Source: Azonexaceae bacterium (lineage in GTDB: Bacteria > Pseudomonadota > Gammaproteobacteria > Burkholderiales > Rhodocyclaceae). Taken from it: a stretch of DNA of 16,903 nucleotides. Positions within the stretch are counted from its first letter, which is position 1, and each line of letters starts with the position of its first letter. Both the position numbers and the translations under genes were made by a program. The stretch spans positions 1 to 16,903 of the forward strand of contig SSTB01000174.1 in the NCBI GenBank assembly GCA_009469665.1, written 5' to 3'. Under the pieces are notes generated by a model that saw only the letters and a list, made by a program, of their open reading frames with translations, had not been told where the DNA came from and made no database searches. Positions 6,220-13,904 of this stretch are shown piece after piece.

Positions 6220-7209
6220 TCAGGCGCCTGCCATGGCCAGCCCGTTGCCTTCCACGGCAACGATGGCCTTGGCCTGGTTGAAATCCTCGGCGTAACCACT
6301 GGCGTAGAGGCAGCACGCCAGTTGATTGGCGATGGGGAGCGGCAAGGGGAGGTGATTGTCGAGCACTCTACGGATCCAGCGGGCGGTCACCGCAGTATCG
6401 GCACTCTCCGGCAGGGCGGGCAGGGCCTTGAGGCTGTCGTGCTCGGCGTCGAAAAGCACGTCGCAGGCACCGTCGTGGAGGTATTCGAGTCGCGGGCGGC
6501 GCTTGGGATTAGCGTAGGGCTCCCCCTCAGTGCCCCGCAGCAAGAGGGCACGGCCGCCCTCCCCCGCAAGGATGTCGCGCATGAGGTCGATGAAGGCCGG
6601 GTGAGTGGCCGCGGCGACGATGACGCCCTCACCCCGGAAGGGATCGATCATCTTGACCAGACTGTGGGCGCTGTTACGCACCCCCATGCGCGCCCGCAGC
6701 GCCAACTGGCTGGCCAGTCCGGGGCAAAGGGCGGTTATGGGCAGAAAGGCGAGGCCCTGCTCGTCCAGGGCCGATTGCGCCTGGGTCAGGGTCGCCGAGG
6801 GCATGATGCCGAGTTCGCGCAGGATGTGGCCACTGGTCACGCGTCCGTAACCTTCGAGCAGGCCATGGACGACCACGGGAACGCCAAAGCGCTTGAGGAG
6901 CAGCGCCAGCAAGGGGGTCAGATTGGCTTCCTTGCGCGCGCCGTTGTAGCTGGGCAGAACCACGGGCCTCACTCGGCCCCGGGGCACCCGCAGGGCATTG
7001 ACCCGGGCATTGGCTGCGGCGAGAAAGCCCGCCAGCTCGTCCGGCGACTCGCCCTTGACCCTGAGCCCGAGGATGATGGCGCCCATCTCCAGATCGGGGA
7101 CGCCTCCGTCCAGGATGGCCGCGTAGAGCTGGGCGGCTTCGTCGCGCCCCAGATCGCGGGAGCCTTCGGCGCCTCTGCCGATCTCCCGGATAACATGGGT
7201 GAAATTCAT
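6220..7209 (-). CDS. ybiB: YbiB-family protein (TrpD2; anthranilate phosphoribosyltransferase-like fold)
   Basis: 329 aa related to TrpD but belonging to the YbiB/TrpD2 branch, described in E. coli as a DNA-binding protein rather than a tryptophan enzyme. Seen: an N-terminal helical segment typical of the class IV phosphoribosyltransferase fold (ELAGFLAAANARV), then VLPSYNGARKEANLTPLLALLLKRFGVPVVVHG. Here SYNGAR stands where TrpD has its phosphoribosyl-pyrophosphate-binding GTGGD motif, so anthranilate phosphoribosyltransferase activity is not expected. The ATG has GAGGAGA 4 nt upstream, and the nasA stop is 21 nt upstream, so it is cotranscribed with nasA from the nasA sigma54 promoter. Its role in nitrate assimilation is unknown. 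No strong terminator is visible before the nirB control region. Confidence 0.85.
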   Translation of the reverse strand: MNFTHVIREIGRGAEGSRDLGRDEAAQLYAAILDGGVPDLEMGAIILGLRVKGESPDELAGFLAAANARVNALRVPRGRVRPVVLPSYNGARKEANLTPLLALLLKRFGVPVVVHGLLEGYGRVTSGHILRELGIMPSATLTQAQSALDEQGLAFLPITALCPGLASQLALRARMGVRNSAHSLVKMIDPFRGEGVIVAAATHPAFIDLMRDILAGEGGRALLLRGTEGEPYANPKRRPRLEYLHDGACDVLFDAEHDSLKALPALPESADTAVTARWIRRVLDNHLPLPLPIANQLACCLYASGYAEDFNQAKAIVAVEGNGLAMAGA

Positions 7210-7230
7210 GGTGTCTCCTCGTTGCCGGCG

Positions 7231-9957
7231 TCAGACCACCTGGGGTTCCCCCTGGGCGGATTCCGCGACCAGTCGCTTGATTTCGGGCAGGCAGGAACCA
7301 CAGAAGGTTCCACATTTGAGGGCTTCCTGCATCTGCCCCAGTGTACTTCCGGCGGCGGCGGCCGCCTTGATCTGTGTTGCACTGACGTCGGCGCATTTGC
7401 ACACGACTTCCCGCGCCACGAGCGGCATGGGGGGTTTGGGGGTCGGCGCCAGGGCGAAGCGGATCAGGGCGGGGTCGAGATCGTCTTCGGCCATGGCGTC
7501 CTTGAGCCAGCTCACGGCCAGGGTCTCTCCGGCCAGACGCACGCCGAGGAGTCGGCCGCCTTCGGCGATGGCTTTCTTGGCGATCCCGCGGCGCGGGTCG
7601 GAAAAGACGATGGCGCCCTCATCTCCTTCGAGTCCGAACAGGCGGTCGATCTCGGTCAGACTGCCCGCCTCGGGCAGCGGCCAGGTAGTCGCCGCACGAA
7701 AGACCACCAGGGCGCTGGAATGCCCGTAGAGGCCGACAGTGGCGAAGGGGAAGGCCTCCAATAGCACCCGAACCTTTTCCAGCAGCGCCAGGGCCTCGGG
7801 GATATTGGCGCAGCGGCGAATCACCGCCAGCGGGTAGGGCAGGTCGGCCTTGTTAACCTGCACCGCAGCGTGCTTGAGTTCCGGTTGGAAGGAAACCGGG
7901 TCGCAGGCAGCAGGCATGAGGGCGTTGGCCCCCGGGGAACTCATGAAGCGGCTACCCCAGTGCATGGGCAGCCAGGCCCGGCCCTTCACGAGGCCCGCAC
8001 GTTCCTCGACCTGTACGAGGACCTCGCCGCGATCGTTTTGGACGCGCACGATGTCGCCGCTCTCCAGACCCCGATGGCGCAGGTCGCAGGGATGCATGGC
8101 CAGCACCGGCTGGTCCTCATGGTTGTAGAGCCGCGGGACGTTTCCCGTCCGGCTCATGCCGTGCCAGTGATCGCGCAGGCGCCCGGTGAGGAGGCTGAGG
8201 GGCAGACGACTATCGGGAATGTCCGCAGTCGCCCGATGACGCACCGGATGAAAGCGGGCGCGCCCGTCTGCTGTGGCAAAGACTCCGTCGGAGTACAGCC
8301 TGGCCTGCCCGCCGGCCGCGCCTTCGGCACAGGGCCACTGCTGCGGCCCCTGCGTCTCCAGGCGATCATAGGAAAGCCCAGTGATGTCTAGATCCCGACC
8401 CCGCGTGCTTTCCCGATGTTCGGTGAAGATGGCCTCCGGCGTCGTGTAAGAGAAGAGGCGGTCGGCGCCATCGTGCTGGAGGCAGGCGCCCAGGCGCCGT
8501 GCGAAGTCCACCGCGATGCGCCAGTCATGACGGGCGTCGCCAGGCGCTGGGACGGCGGCGCGAACACGAGAGATGCGGCGTTCCGAATTGGTCACCGTAC
8601 CCTCCTTTTCGCCCCAACTGGTGGCTGGAAGCAGAAGGTCGGCGAAGGCCGCCGTATCGGTATTGCCATAGGCTTCCTGCAGGACGACGAATTCGGCGGC
8701 GCTCAGGGCGGCGCGCACTTCGGCCTGGTGAGGCATGGATTGAGCAGGATTGGTGCAGGCGATCCAGACGGCCTTGATTTCTCCGCTCTTCAGTGCGCTG
8801 AATAGATCGACGGCGGTCTTGCCGGGCCGGCCCGGAACGTAGGGCACGCCCCAGAGGGCCGAGACTTCGGCCCTGTCCTGGGGCGACGAGAGATCCCGAT
8901 GGGCCGAGAGCAGATTGGCCAGTCCGCCCACTTCGCGGCCGCCCATGGCGTTGGGCTGGCCCGTGAGGGAGAAGGGGCCACAACCGGGTCTGCCAATCTT
9001 GCCGGTAGCCAGATGCAGATGGATCAGGGCGACGTTGTTGTCGGTGCCGTGTACCGACTGATTGAGACCCTGGCAGTAGAGAGACAGGGGCGCCGCCGAT
9101 TGGCCGAACCAGCGGGCAGCCTTGACGATGTCCTCGGAACGCAGGCCACAGATGCGCGCGGCTTCTCCCGGCGGATAGGCAGCGGCGATGGCTTCGACTT
9201 CGGCAAAGCCCTGGGTGCAGCGTGCGATGAAGTCGCGATCGATGAGATCCTCGGCGATCAGGACGTGGAGCATGGCGTTCATCAGCGCCACGTCGGTTCC
9301 TGGACGCAGGGCAAGATGCAGGTCCGCCATGGCCGCAGTCTCGCTGCGGCGGGGATCGGCCACCACGATGCGCAGGGCGGGGTTGGCGGCCTTGGCGTCC
9401 TCGATGCGACGAAAGACGATGGGGTGCGCCACAGCCGGATTCGCACCGGCTATGAACAGCATGCCAGCTGCGGCGACGTCCTCGTAGCAGCAGGGCGGAG
9501 CGTCCGCCCCAAGGGTACGCTTGTAGCCAGCCACGGCCGAGGACATGCACAGCCGCGAATTGGTATCGATATTGTTGGTGCCAATCAAGCCCTTGGCGAG
9601 TTTGTTGAAGACGTAATAGTCCTCGGTCAGGAGTTGGCCGGAGATGTAGAAAGCGACGGAGTCGGGCCCATGGGCGCGGATGATTTCGGCAAAGCGGCCG
9701 GCGGCTGTGTCGAGGGCCTGCCCCCAGGAAATGGCACTTCCAGGACGGCCCCTCACGGTGCGAATCTCGGGTGCCAGAAGGCGATGATCGAGCCCGGCTG
9801 TCAGGTGCAGTGAGGCACCCTTGGAACACAGACGGCCGAAGTTGGCCGGGTGGTCGGGATCACCGCGCACGCCAGTGATGGTGCCGTCCTGGGTTTCGAC
9901 GATGACGCCGCAGCCGACGCCGCAGTAGCAGCAGGTGGTTCGGGTTTCGTTTTTCAT
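7231..9957 (-). CDS. nasA: Assimilatory nitrate reductase catalytic subunit (Mo-bisMGD, 4Fe-4S, C-terminal BFD-like 2Fe-2S)
   Basis: Cytoplasmic molybdoenzyme reducing nitrate to nitrite for assimilation. Length 908 aa from ATG 9957. Seen: the N-terminal [4Fe-4S] motif Cys9-x2-Cys12-x3-Cys16...Cys44 (TCCYCGVGCGV, GRLCSKG), no Tat signal, the molybdopterin oxidoreductase core, a dinucleotide-binding domain (SLLTGRLRDHWHGMSRTG), and a C-terminal BFD-like [2Fe-2S] domain with Cys853, 855, 886 and 889, as in Klebsiella NasA. I reject the upstream in-frame ATG at 9999 because the sigma54 promoter (9983-9998) lies within that extension and the predicted transcript starts near 9972. AGAGAGA precedes 9957. 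No separate NADH-dependent electron-transfer subunit (NasC/NasB) is in the window, so the electron donor gene must be elsewhere. ybiB follows in the same operon. Confidence 0.95.
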   Translation of the reverse strand: MKNETRTTCCYCGVGCGVIVETQDGTITGVRGDPDHPANFGRLCSKGASLHLTAGLDHRLLAPEIRTVRGRPGSAISWGQALDTAAGRFAEIIRAHGPDSVAFYISGQLLTEDYYVFNKLAKGLIGTNNIDTNSRLCMSSAVAGYKRTLGADAPPCCYEDVAAAGMLFIAGANPAVAHPIVFRRIEDAKAANPALRIVVADPRRSETAAMADLHLALRPGTDVALMNAMLHVLIAEDLIDRDFIARCTQGFAEVEAIAAAYPPGEAARICGLRSEDIVKAARWFGQSAAPLSLYCQGLNQSVHGTDNNVALIHLHLATGKIGRPGCGPFSLTGQPNAMGGREVGGLANLLSAHRDLSSPQDRAEVSALWGVPYVPGRPGKTAVDLFSALKSGEIKAVWIACTNPAQSMPHQAEVRAALSAAEFVVLQEAYGNTDTAAFADLLLPATSWGEKEGTVTNSERRISRVRAAVPAPGDARHDWRIAVDFARRLGACLQHDGADRLFSYTTPEAIFTEHRESTRGRDLDITGLSYDRLETQGPQQWPCAEGAAGGQARLYSDGVFATADGRARFHPVRHRATADIPDSRLPLSLLTGRLRDHWHGMSRTGNVPRLYNHEDQPVLAMHPCDLRHRGLESGDIVRVQNDRGEVLVQVEERAGLVKGRAWLPMHWGSRFMSSPGANALMPAACDPVSFQPELKHAAVQVNKADLPYPLAVIRRCANIPEALALLEKVRVLLEAFPFATVGLYGHSSALVVFRAATTWPLPEAGSLTEIDRLFGLEGDEGAIVFSDPRRGIAKKAIAEGGRLLGVRLAGETLAVSWLKDAMAEDDLDPALIRFALAPTPKPPMPLVAREVVCKCADVSATQIKAAAAAGSTLGQMQEALKCGTFCGSCLPEIKRLVAESAQGEPQVV

Positions 9958-9982
9958 GGCATTTTCTCTCTGCTCGGGAGAG

Positions 9983-9998
9983 AGCAACCCCCGTGCCA
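9983..9998 (-). promoter_or_regulatory. Sigma54 (RpoN) -24/-12 promoter of nasA
   Basis: The minus strand reads TGGCACG-GGGG-TTGCT, a perfect match to TGGCACG-N4-TTGC(A/T). The -12 C is at 9984, giving a start near 9972 and a leader of about 15 nt before ATG 9957, just enough for the AGAGAGA ribosome site. This fixes the nasA start codon. Confidence 0.9.
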
Positions 9999-10006
9999 TG
10001 CCCGTG

Positions 10007-10019
10007 AATCAAGGCTTTA
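10007..10019 (+). promoter_or_regulatory. IHF site, nasA promoter
   Basis: The plus strand reads AATCAA-GGCT-TTA, a full match to the IHF consensus WATCAA-N4-TTR. It is centred 29 bp upstream of the -12 C, between the sigma54 element and the NtrC-like dyad, a normal position for an architectural bend at an RpoN promoter. Confidence 0.6.
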
Positions 10020-10050
10020 GCCGGTAGCAACAGGTGCGTGCCCGGTAAAG

Positions 10051-10067
10051 CGCACCAAAGCGGGGCA
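10051..10067. promoter_or_regulatory. NtrC-like enhancer site, nasA promoter
   Basis: The plus strand reads CGCACC-N5-GGGGCA, 10 of 12 positions of TGCACC-N5-GGTGCA. The centre (10059) is 75 bp upstream of the -12 C, matching the spacing at nirB and narK. An isolated GGTGC half-site lies at 10033-10037. A second site about 20 bp further upstream is at best very degenerate. The site lies between nasA and the end of sspB. Confidence 0.6.
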
Positions 10068-10086
10068 ACGCCGCTCCGGCAGGCGC

Positions 10087-10539
10087 CTATTTGATGCGTT
10101 GCAGGTGGGGGCGCCCCCCTTCGGGGCGCGGGTCGTCCGGAGCCCTCGGCCCCGCTTCCGCCGCCCCAGCGGGCACCGGCTCGACGCGGGGCAATTCTGC
10201 GGACTGCACTTCGGGCGAGCCCGCAGGAGAGCCGACTTCGAAGGCCATGCCGGCGCCGTTCTCCCGGGCGTAGATGGCGGCCACCTGCTCGATGGGAACC
10301 GAGAGTTCCCGCGCCACGCCACCGAAGCGTGCCTGAAATTCGACCAACTCATTGCCGATCTGCAGACGGTTCGTGGCCTCGGGCCCTACGTTGAGGACGA
10401 TCTGTCCATCCCGCACGAATTCCCGAGGAACCCGTGTCCTGCTATCCACCACAACAGAGAGATAGGGGGTAAATCCGTTGTCGCAGCACCACTCCCAAAG
10501 GGCACGCAGGAGATAGGGCTTGGTGGAGGGCAGGTCCAT
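10087..10539 (-). CDS. sspB: Stringent starvation protein B, ClpXP adaptor
   Basis: Adaptor that delivers SsrA-tagged and other substrates to the ClpXP protease. Length 150 aa. The N-terminal 110 residues form the conserved substrate-binding domain (KPYLLRALWEWCCDNGFTPYLSV, IVLNVGPEATNRLQIGNE, FQARFGGVARELSVPIEQVAAIYARENGAGM). A flexible Pro/Ala/Glu-rich linker follows. The C-terminus GGRPHLQRIK corresponds to the ClpX-docking tail (RPxLxxxK) of E. coli SspB, so the full delivery function looks intact. It starts 3 nt after the sspA stop with only a weak ribosome site, so it is probably translationally coupled. No clear terminator separates it from the nasA control region. Confidence 0.96.
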   Translation of the reverse strand: MDLPSTKPYLLRALWEWCCDNGFTPYLSVVVDSRTRVPREFVRDGQIVLNVGPEATNRLQIGNELVEFQARFGGVARELSVPIEQVAAIYARENGAGMAFEVGSPAGSPEVQSAELPRVEPVPAGAAEAGPRAPDDPRPEGGRPHLQRIK

Positions 10540-10542
10540 GGC

Positions 10543-11139
10543 TTACTTGCGCATGGCCTTCTCAGACGGCGTCAAGGCATCAATGAAGCCCTGACGGCTG
10601 AAGATACGTTCGGCATACTTCATGAGCGGCGCCGCGGCCTTGCCCAGGTCGATGCCGTAATGATCCAAACGCCACATGAGCGGGGCGATGGCGACGTCGA
10701 GCATGGAGAATTCGTCTCCCAGCATGAATTTCTGCTTGCTGAAGATGGGCACGATTTCCGTGAGCCGGGCACGAATTTCCTGACGGGCCTTGTCCGCCGT
10801 CTTGGCGTTCTTTTCGATAGGTTCGATGTGACTGAATATCTCTCGCTCCATACCCACCAGCAACTGCCGCGCCCTGGCCCGCATGATGGGGTCGGCCGGC
10901 ATCAACTGGGGATGGGGAAAACGCTCGTCGATGTATTCGTTGATGATGTTCGGCTCGAACAGGATCAGATCGCGTTCGACCAATACCGGCACCCGGTTGT
11001 GAGGGTTGATGACCGCGAGATCCTCAGGCTTGTTGAACATGTCCACGTCGATGACCTGGAAATCCATGCCCTTTTCGTAGAGGACGATGCGGCAGCGGTG
11101 ACTGAATGGGCAGGTGGTGCCCGAGTAAAGGTTCATCAT
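10543..11139 (-). CDS. sspA: Stringent starvation protein A (GST-fold RNA polymerase-associated protein)
   Basis: RNA-polymerase-associated protein with a glutathione S-transferase fold, linked to starvation and acid-stress gene control in enterobacteria. Length 198 aa, slightly shorter than E. coli SspA. Seen: an N-terminal thioredoxin-like domain (MNLYSGTTCPFSHRCRIVLYEKGMDF), INPHNRVPVLVERDLILFEPNIINEYIDERFPHPQLMP, and an all-helical C-terminal domain. The PHP surface motif (75-77), known to matter in E. coli SspA, is retained. Start ATG 11139; a second ATG follows at 11136, and AAGGG lies about 10 nt upstream. It lies 85 bp downstream of petC across a hairpin, and no convincing promoter is visible in that gap, so read-through from petABC is possible. 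Confidence 0.95.
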   Translation of the reverse strand: MMNLYSGTTCPFSHRCRIVLYEKGMDFQVIDVDMFNKPEDLAVINPHNRVPVLVERDLILFEPNIINEYIDERFPHPQLMPADPIMRARARQLLVGMEREIFSHIEPIEKNAKTADKARQEIRARLTEIVPIFSKQKFMLGDEFSMLDVAIAPLMWRLDHYGIDLGKAAAPLMKYAERIFSRQGFIDALTPSEKAMRK

Positions 11140-11154
11140 GATTGCTAAGCCCTT

Positions 11155-11205
11155 AAAAGCGCTTCGGCATCGCCTCCCGCCGTACTCCGAGGGGAGGCGA
11201 TGCCG
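11155..11205 (-). terminator. Large hairpin after petC, probable (partial) terminator
   Basis: A perfect 14-bp inverted repeat (11165-11178 with 11192-11205) with a 13-nt loop lies between petC and sspA. On the minus strand a short TTTT run (11155-11158) comes only 6 nt after the stem, so termination may be incomplete. It could also stabilise the 3' end of the petABC mRNA. Confidence 0.65.
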
Positions 11206-11224
11206 TGGTCTGATCCAGGACGGA

Positions 11225-11941
11225 TCAGTGAATGTCTTTCCAGTATTCCTTCTTCAGCGCGTAGGCGACGACGAAGAGAACAGCAAGGAAGGCGAGTACG
11301 AAATAACCGATGGTCTTGCGGAATTCCTGCTGCGGCTCGCCCATCCAGACCATGAATGAGACCAGGTCGGAAACGGCCTTGTCGTACTCGGTGGGTGACA
11401 TCTGTCCGGGGACGGCGAGTTCGAGCTTGTGGGTCTCGTGATTGAGCACCTGCTGGCCCTGGAGCCCATAAAGCACATGGGGCATGCCCACGTTCTCGAA
11501 AGCCACGTTGTTCCAGCCGGTGGGACGGTTGTCGTCGCGGTAGAAGGAACGCAGGTAGGTATAGAGCCAGTCCGACCCGGCGTAGGGCGCGCCAAGATCG
11601 CCCCGGGCACGAGCGATGATGGTGAGGTCCGGCGGCGTGGCCCCGAACCACACCTTCTGCTCGTCCGCCCGGGCAGCCACGGTCATCAGCCCACCGATCT
11701 TGTCGGAGGTGAACATCAGGTTGTCCTTGACTTGCTGCTCGGTCAGACCAAGAGCGGTCAGGTTCTTGTAGCGCATGTAGGACGCGCCGTGGCAGTTGAG
11801 GCAGTAGTTTACGAACAGCTTGGCGCCGTTCTGCAGGGCGGCCTTGTCACTAACCGAACCCGGCCATTTGTCGAGATGGACGCTCGTACTCGCGATGGCC
11901 AGCAGCGGTGCAAACAGGAAGGCGATGAGAAGTTTTTTCAT
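11225..11941 (-). CDS. petC: Cytochrome c1, ubiquinol-cytochrome c reductase
   Basis: Periplasm-facing, membrane-anchored haem c subunit of the bc1 complex; accepts electrons from the Rieske protein and passes them to a soluble cytochrome. Length 238 aa. Seen: a Sec signal peptide (MKKLLIAFLFAPLLAIAS), haem motif CLNCH (Cys47, Cys50, His51), a likely Met haem ligand in FENVGMPHV, and a C-terminal membrane anchor (TIGYFVLAFLAVLFVVAYALKK). The start is ATG 11941, with GAGGA about 8 nt upstream; the in-frame GTG at 11956 overlaps the petB stop and would spoil the signal peptide. It is the last gene of petABC. Confidence 0.96.
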   Translation of the reverse strand: MKKLLIAFLFAPLLAIASTSVHLDKWPGSVSDKAALQNGAKLFVNYCLNCHGASYMRYKNLTALGLTEQQVKDNLMFTSDKIGGLMTVAARADEQKVWFGATPPDLTIIARARGDLGAPYAGSDWLYTYLRSFYRDDNRPTGWNNVAFENVGMPHVLYGLQGQQVLNHETHKLELAVPGQMSPTEYDKAVSDLVSFMVWMGEPQQEFRKTIGYFVLAFLAVLFVVAYALKKEYWKDIH

Positions 11942-11952
11942 GTTGTTGATCC

Positions 11953-13254
11953 TCACTGCATCGTCACGCGATCGGGAACCGGCTTGAATTTATCCATCCG
12001 CGACCACCAGGGCATCGCGAAGAAGAAGCCGAAGTAGAAGACCGTGCACACCTGGGAAATCTTTTCACCCCAGTAGGACGGCGACTGGGTACCCAGGTAA
12101 CCGAGGATGACGAAGCAGATGACGAACACGGTCAGCATGGTCTTGTAGATCGGGCCGCGGTAGCGGATCGACTTGACCGGGCTGCGATCCAGCCAGGGTA
12201 GGAAGGCGAACACCACCACGGAAGCTCCCATGGCCACCACACCCCAGAATTTGGCGTCGAGGCCGAAGAAGTTCCACACCATAGCCCGCAGGATGGAGTA
12301 ATAGGGAGTGAAGTACCAGACCGGCGCAATGTGGGGCGGGGTCTTCAGCGGGTCGGCCGGATAGAAGTTCGGCGTTTCCAGGAAGGCGCCACCACCCTCG
12401 GGGGCAAAGAACATGATCGCCGAGAAGACCATCAGGAAGACCACGACGCCGACGATGTCCTTCACCGTGTAATACGGGTGGAAGGGAATGCCGTCACGGG
12501 GGATGCCGTTTTCGTCCTTGTTGGCCTTGATCTCAATGCCGTCCGGGTTGTTGGAGCCGGTTTCGTGCAGGGCCAGCACATGCGCCGCCACCAAGCCGAG
12601 AAGAACTAGCGGGAAGGCGATGACGTGGAAGGAGAAGAATCGGTTGAGAGTCGCGTCGCCCACCACGAAGTCGCCGCGGATCAGGATGGACAGATCGTTG
12701 CCGACCACGGGAATGGCGCCGAAGAGGTTCACAATCACCTGGGCGCCCCAGTAGGACATCTGGCCCCATGGGAGCAGATAGCCGAAGAAGGCTTCGCCCA
12801 TCAGGCACAGGAAGATCCCGACGCCAAACAACCAGGTCAGCTCGCGGGGCTTCCTGTAGGAACCGTAGAGCAGGCCGCGGAACATATGCAGGTAGACCAC
12901 GATGAAGAAGGCGGAAGCGCCGGTGGAGTGCATGTAGCGGATGAGCCACCCCCCCGGCACGTCGCGCATGATGTACTCGACCGAGGCGAACGCGACGGGA
13001 ACGCCGAAGGCGTTAAGGGCAGCGTCCGGCTTGTAATGCATGACCAGGAAGATGCCGGTAACGATCTGGATGACCAGAACGAGCAGCGCCAGGGATCCGA
13101 AGAAGTACCAGAAATTGAAATTCTTCGGCGCGTAGTACTCGGACAGGTGGCCCTTCCACATGGAGGTCGCCGGGAAACGGGCGTCAACCCATTCCATCAG
13201 GTTCCCGGCCAGGGTGCCGTCGGACTTGTACTTGTCGAAATTGCCAGCGGCCAT
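11953..13254 (-). CDS. petB: Cytochrome b, ubiquinol-cytochrome c reductase
   Basis: Full-length (433 aa) eight-helix cytochrome b carrying two b haems and the Qo and Qi quinone sites of the bc1 complex. Seen: haem-ligand histidines in the second helix (MHSTGASAFFIVVYLHMFRG) and fourth helix (FSFHVIAFPLVLLGLVAAH). The Qo motif reads PVWY (APVWYFTPYYSILRA) instead of PEWY, a variant known from beta- and gammaproteobacteria. The ATG follows the petA stop by 3 nt with GGGAG upstream, and the stop is 11 nt before petC. This arrangement suggests tightly coupled synthesis of the three subunits. Confidence 0.97.
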   Translation of the reverse strand: MAAGNFDKYKSDGTLAGNLMEWVDARFPATSMWKGHLSEYYAPKNFNFWYFFGSLALLVLVIQIVTGIFLVMHYKPDAALNAFGVPVAFASVEYIMRDVPGGWLIRYMHSTGASAFFIVVYLHMFRGLLYGSYRKPRELTWLFGVGIFLCLMGEAFFGYLLPWGQMSYWGAQVIVNLFGAIPVVGNDLSILIRGDFVVGDATLNRFFSFHVIAFPLVLLGLVAAHVLALHETGSNNPDGIEIKANKDENGIPRDGIPFHPYYTVKDIVGVVVFLMVFSAIMFFAPEGGGAFLETPNFYPADPLKTPPHIAPVWYFTPYYSILRAMVWNFFGLDAKFWGVVAMGASVVVFAFLPWLDRSPVKSIRYRGPIYKTMLTVFVICFVILGYLGTQSPSYWGEKISQVCTVFYFGFFFAMPWWSRMDKFKPVPDRVTMQ

Positions 13255-13257
13255 TTG

Positions 13258-13854
13258 TTACGCTCCCTTCTTGTCTTCGCCGATCAGGATACGGCTGTCG
13301 GACATGTAGTAGTGCGGCGGAACCTCGAGGTTGGTTGGTGCGGGTTTGGCCTTATAGACGCGACCCGCAAAGTCGAAGGTCGAACCGTGGCAGGGACACA
13401 GGAATCCGCCGAGCCAATCCGCGGTCATACCCTCCTCCGCACCCTTCTTGAACTTCTGCGAAGGCGAACAGCCGAGGTGCGTACAGATGCCCACCACCAC
13501 GAGGAGTTCGGGCTTGATCGAACGGGTATCGTTGCGGGCGTAATCCGGCTGCATGTCCTTTTCCGACTTGGGGTCGGCAACCGCATCGGCCAGCTTAGGC
13601 AGTGTTTCCAACATTTCCTTGCTGCGGTTGATGATCCAGACGGGCTTGCCGCGCCACTCCACGGTCATCATCTGGCCCGGTTCAAGTTTGCCGATATCGA
13701 CTTCGACAGGCGCACCGGCGGCTTTGGCGCGTTCCGACGGCAAAAGGCTGGACACAAACGGCACGAGCGCCGCAACGGCCCCCGCCCCGCCCACTGCCGC
13801 GGTGGCGACGATCAGGCGCCGCCTCCCGCAGTCCATTTTTCCTTCATTGCTCAT
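13258..13854 (-). CDS. petA: Rieske iron-sulfur subunit, ubiquinol-cytochrome c reductase
   Basis: [2Fe-2S] subunit that takes the first electron from ubiquinol at the Qo site. Length 198 aa. Seen: a Tat-type N-terminus (CGRRRLIVAT at 9-18) followed by a hydrophobic anchor (AAVGGAGAVAALVPFVSSL), a flexible hinge (PSERAKAAGAPVEVD), and Rieske ligands CTHLGC (Cys124, His126, Cys129) and CPCHGS (Cys153, Cys155, His156). The two extra cysteines (129 and 155) would form the stabilising disulfide of high-potential Rieske proteins. AGGGG lies 8 nt before the ATG. It is the first gene of petABC, with a sigma70-type promoter 50-80 bp upstream. Confidence 0.97.
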   Translation of the reverse strand: MSNEGKMDCGRRRLIVATAAVGGAGAVAALVPFVSSLLPSERAKAAGAPVEVDIGKLEPGQMMTVEWRGKPVWIINRSKEMLETLPKLADAVADPKSEKDMQPDYARNDTRSIKPELLVVVGICTHLGCSPSQKFKKGAEEGMTADWLGGFLCPCHGSTFDFAGRVYKAKPAPTNLEVPPHYYMSDSRILIGEDKKGA

Positions 13855-13885
13855 TTGGCTGACCCCTAGACGGATAAGGTTGTTG

Positions 13886-13900
13886 GGTTTGAATCAAACC
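13886..13900. promoter_or_regulatory. 15-bp palindrome over the predicted petABC start site
   Basis: GGTTTGA-A-TCAAACC is a perfect 7-1-7 inverted repeat beginning about 5 bp downstream of the -10 box, so it would cover the +1 region of the petA transcript. It is too tight (1-nt centre) for a good RNA hairpin, which favours a protein-binding operator. The TTGA/TCAA core faintly resembles an FNR/CRP-family site, but the spacing is wrong. The binding protein is unknown. Confidence 0.4.
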
Positions 13901-13904
13901 GTTG

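Noticed and set aside
6322..7764. Long open frame of 480 codons on the plus strand
   Set aside because: It lies antisense to nasA and ybiB, which have clear protein families. It is low in complexity with no recognisable domain, as expected for the complement of GC-rich genes.
9958..9999. Upstream in-frame ATG extending NasA by 14 residues
   Set aside because: The extension overlaps the sigma54 -24/-12 element, so these codons would not be in the mRNA. The family starts just before the TCCYCGVGCG motif.
11942..11956. GTG start of cytochrome c1 five codons upstream
   Set aside because: It overlaps the petB stop and adds a polar stretch before the signal peptide. ATG 11941 has a proper Shine-Dalgarno sequence.
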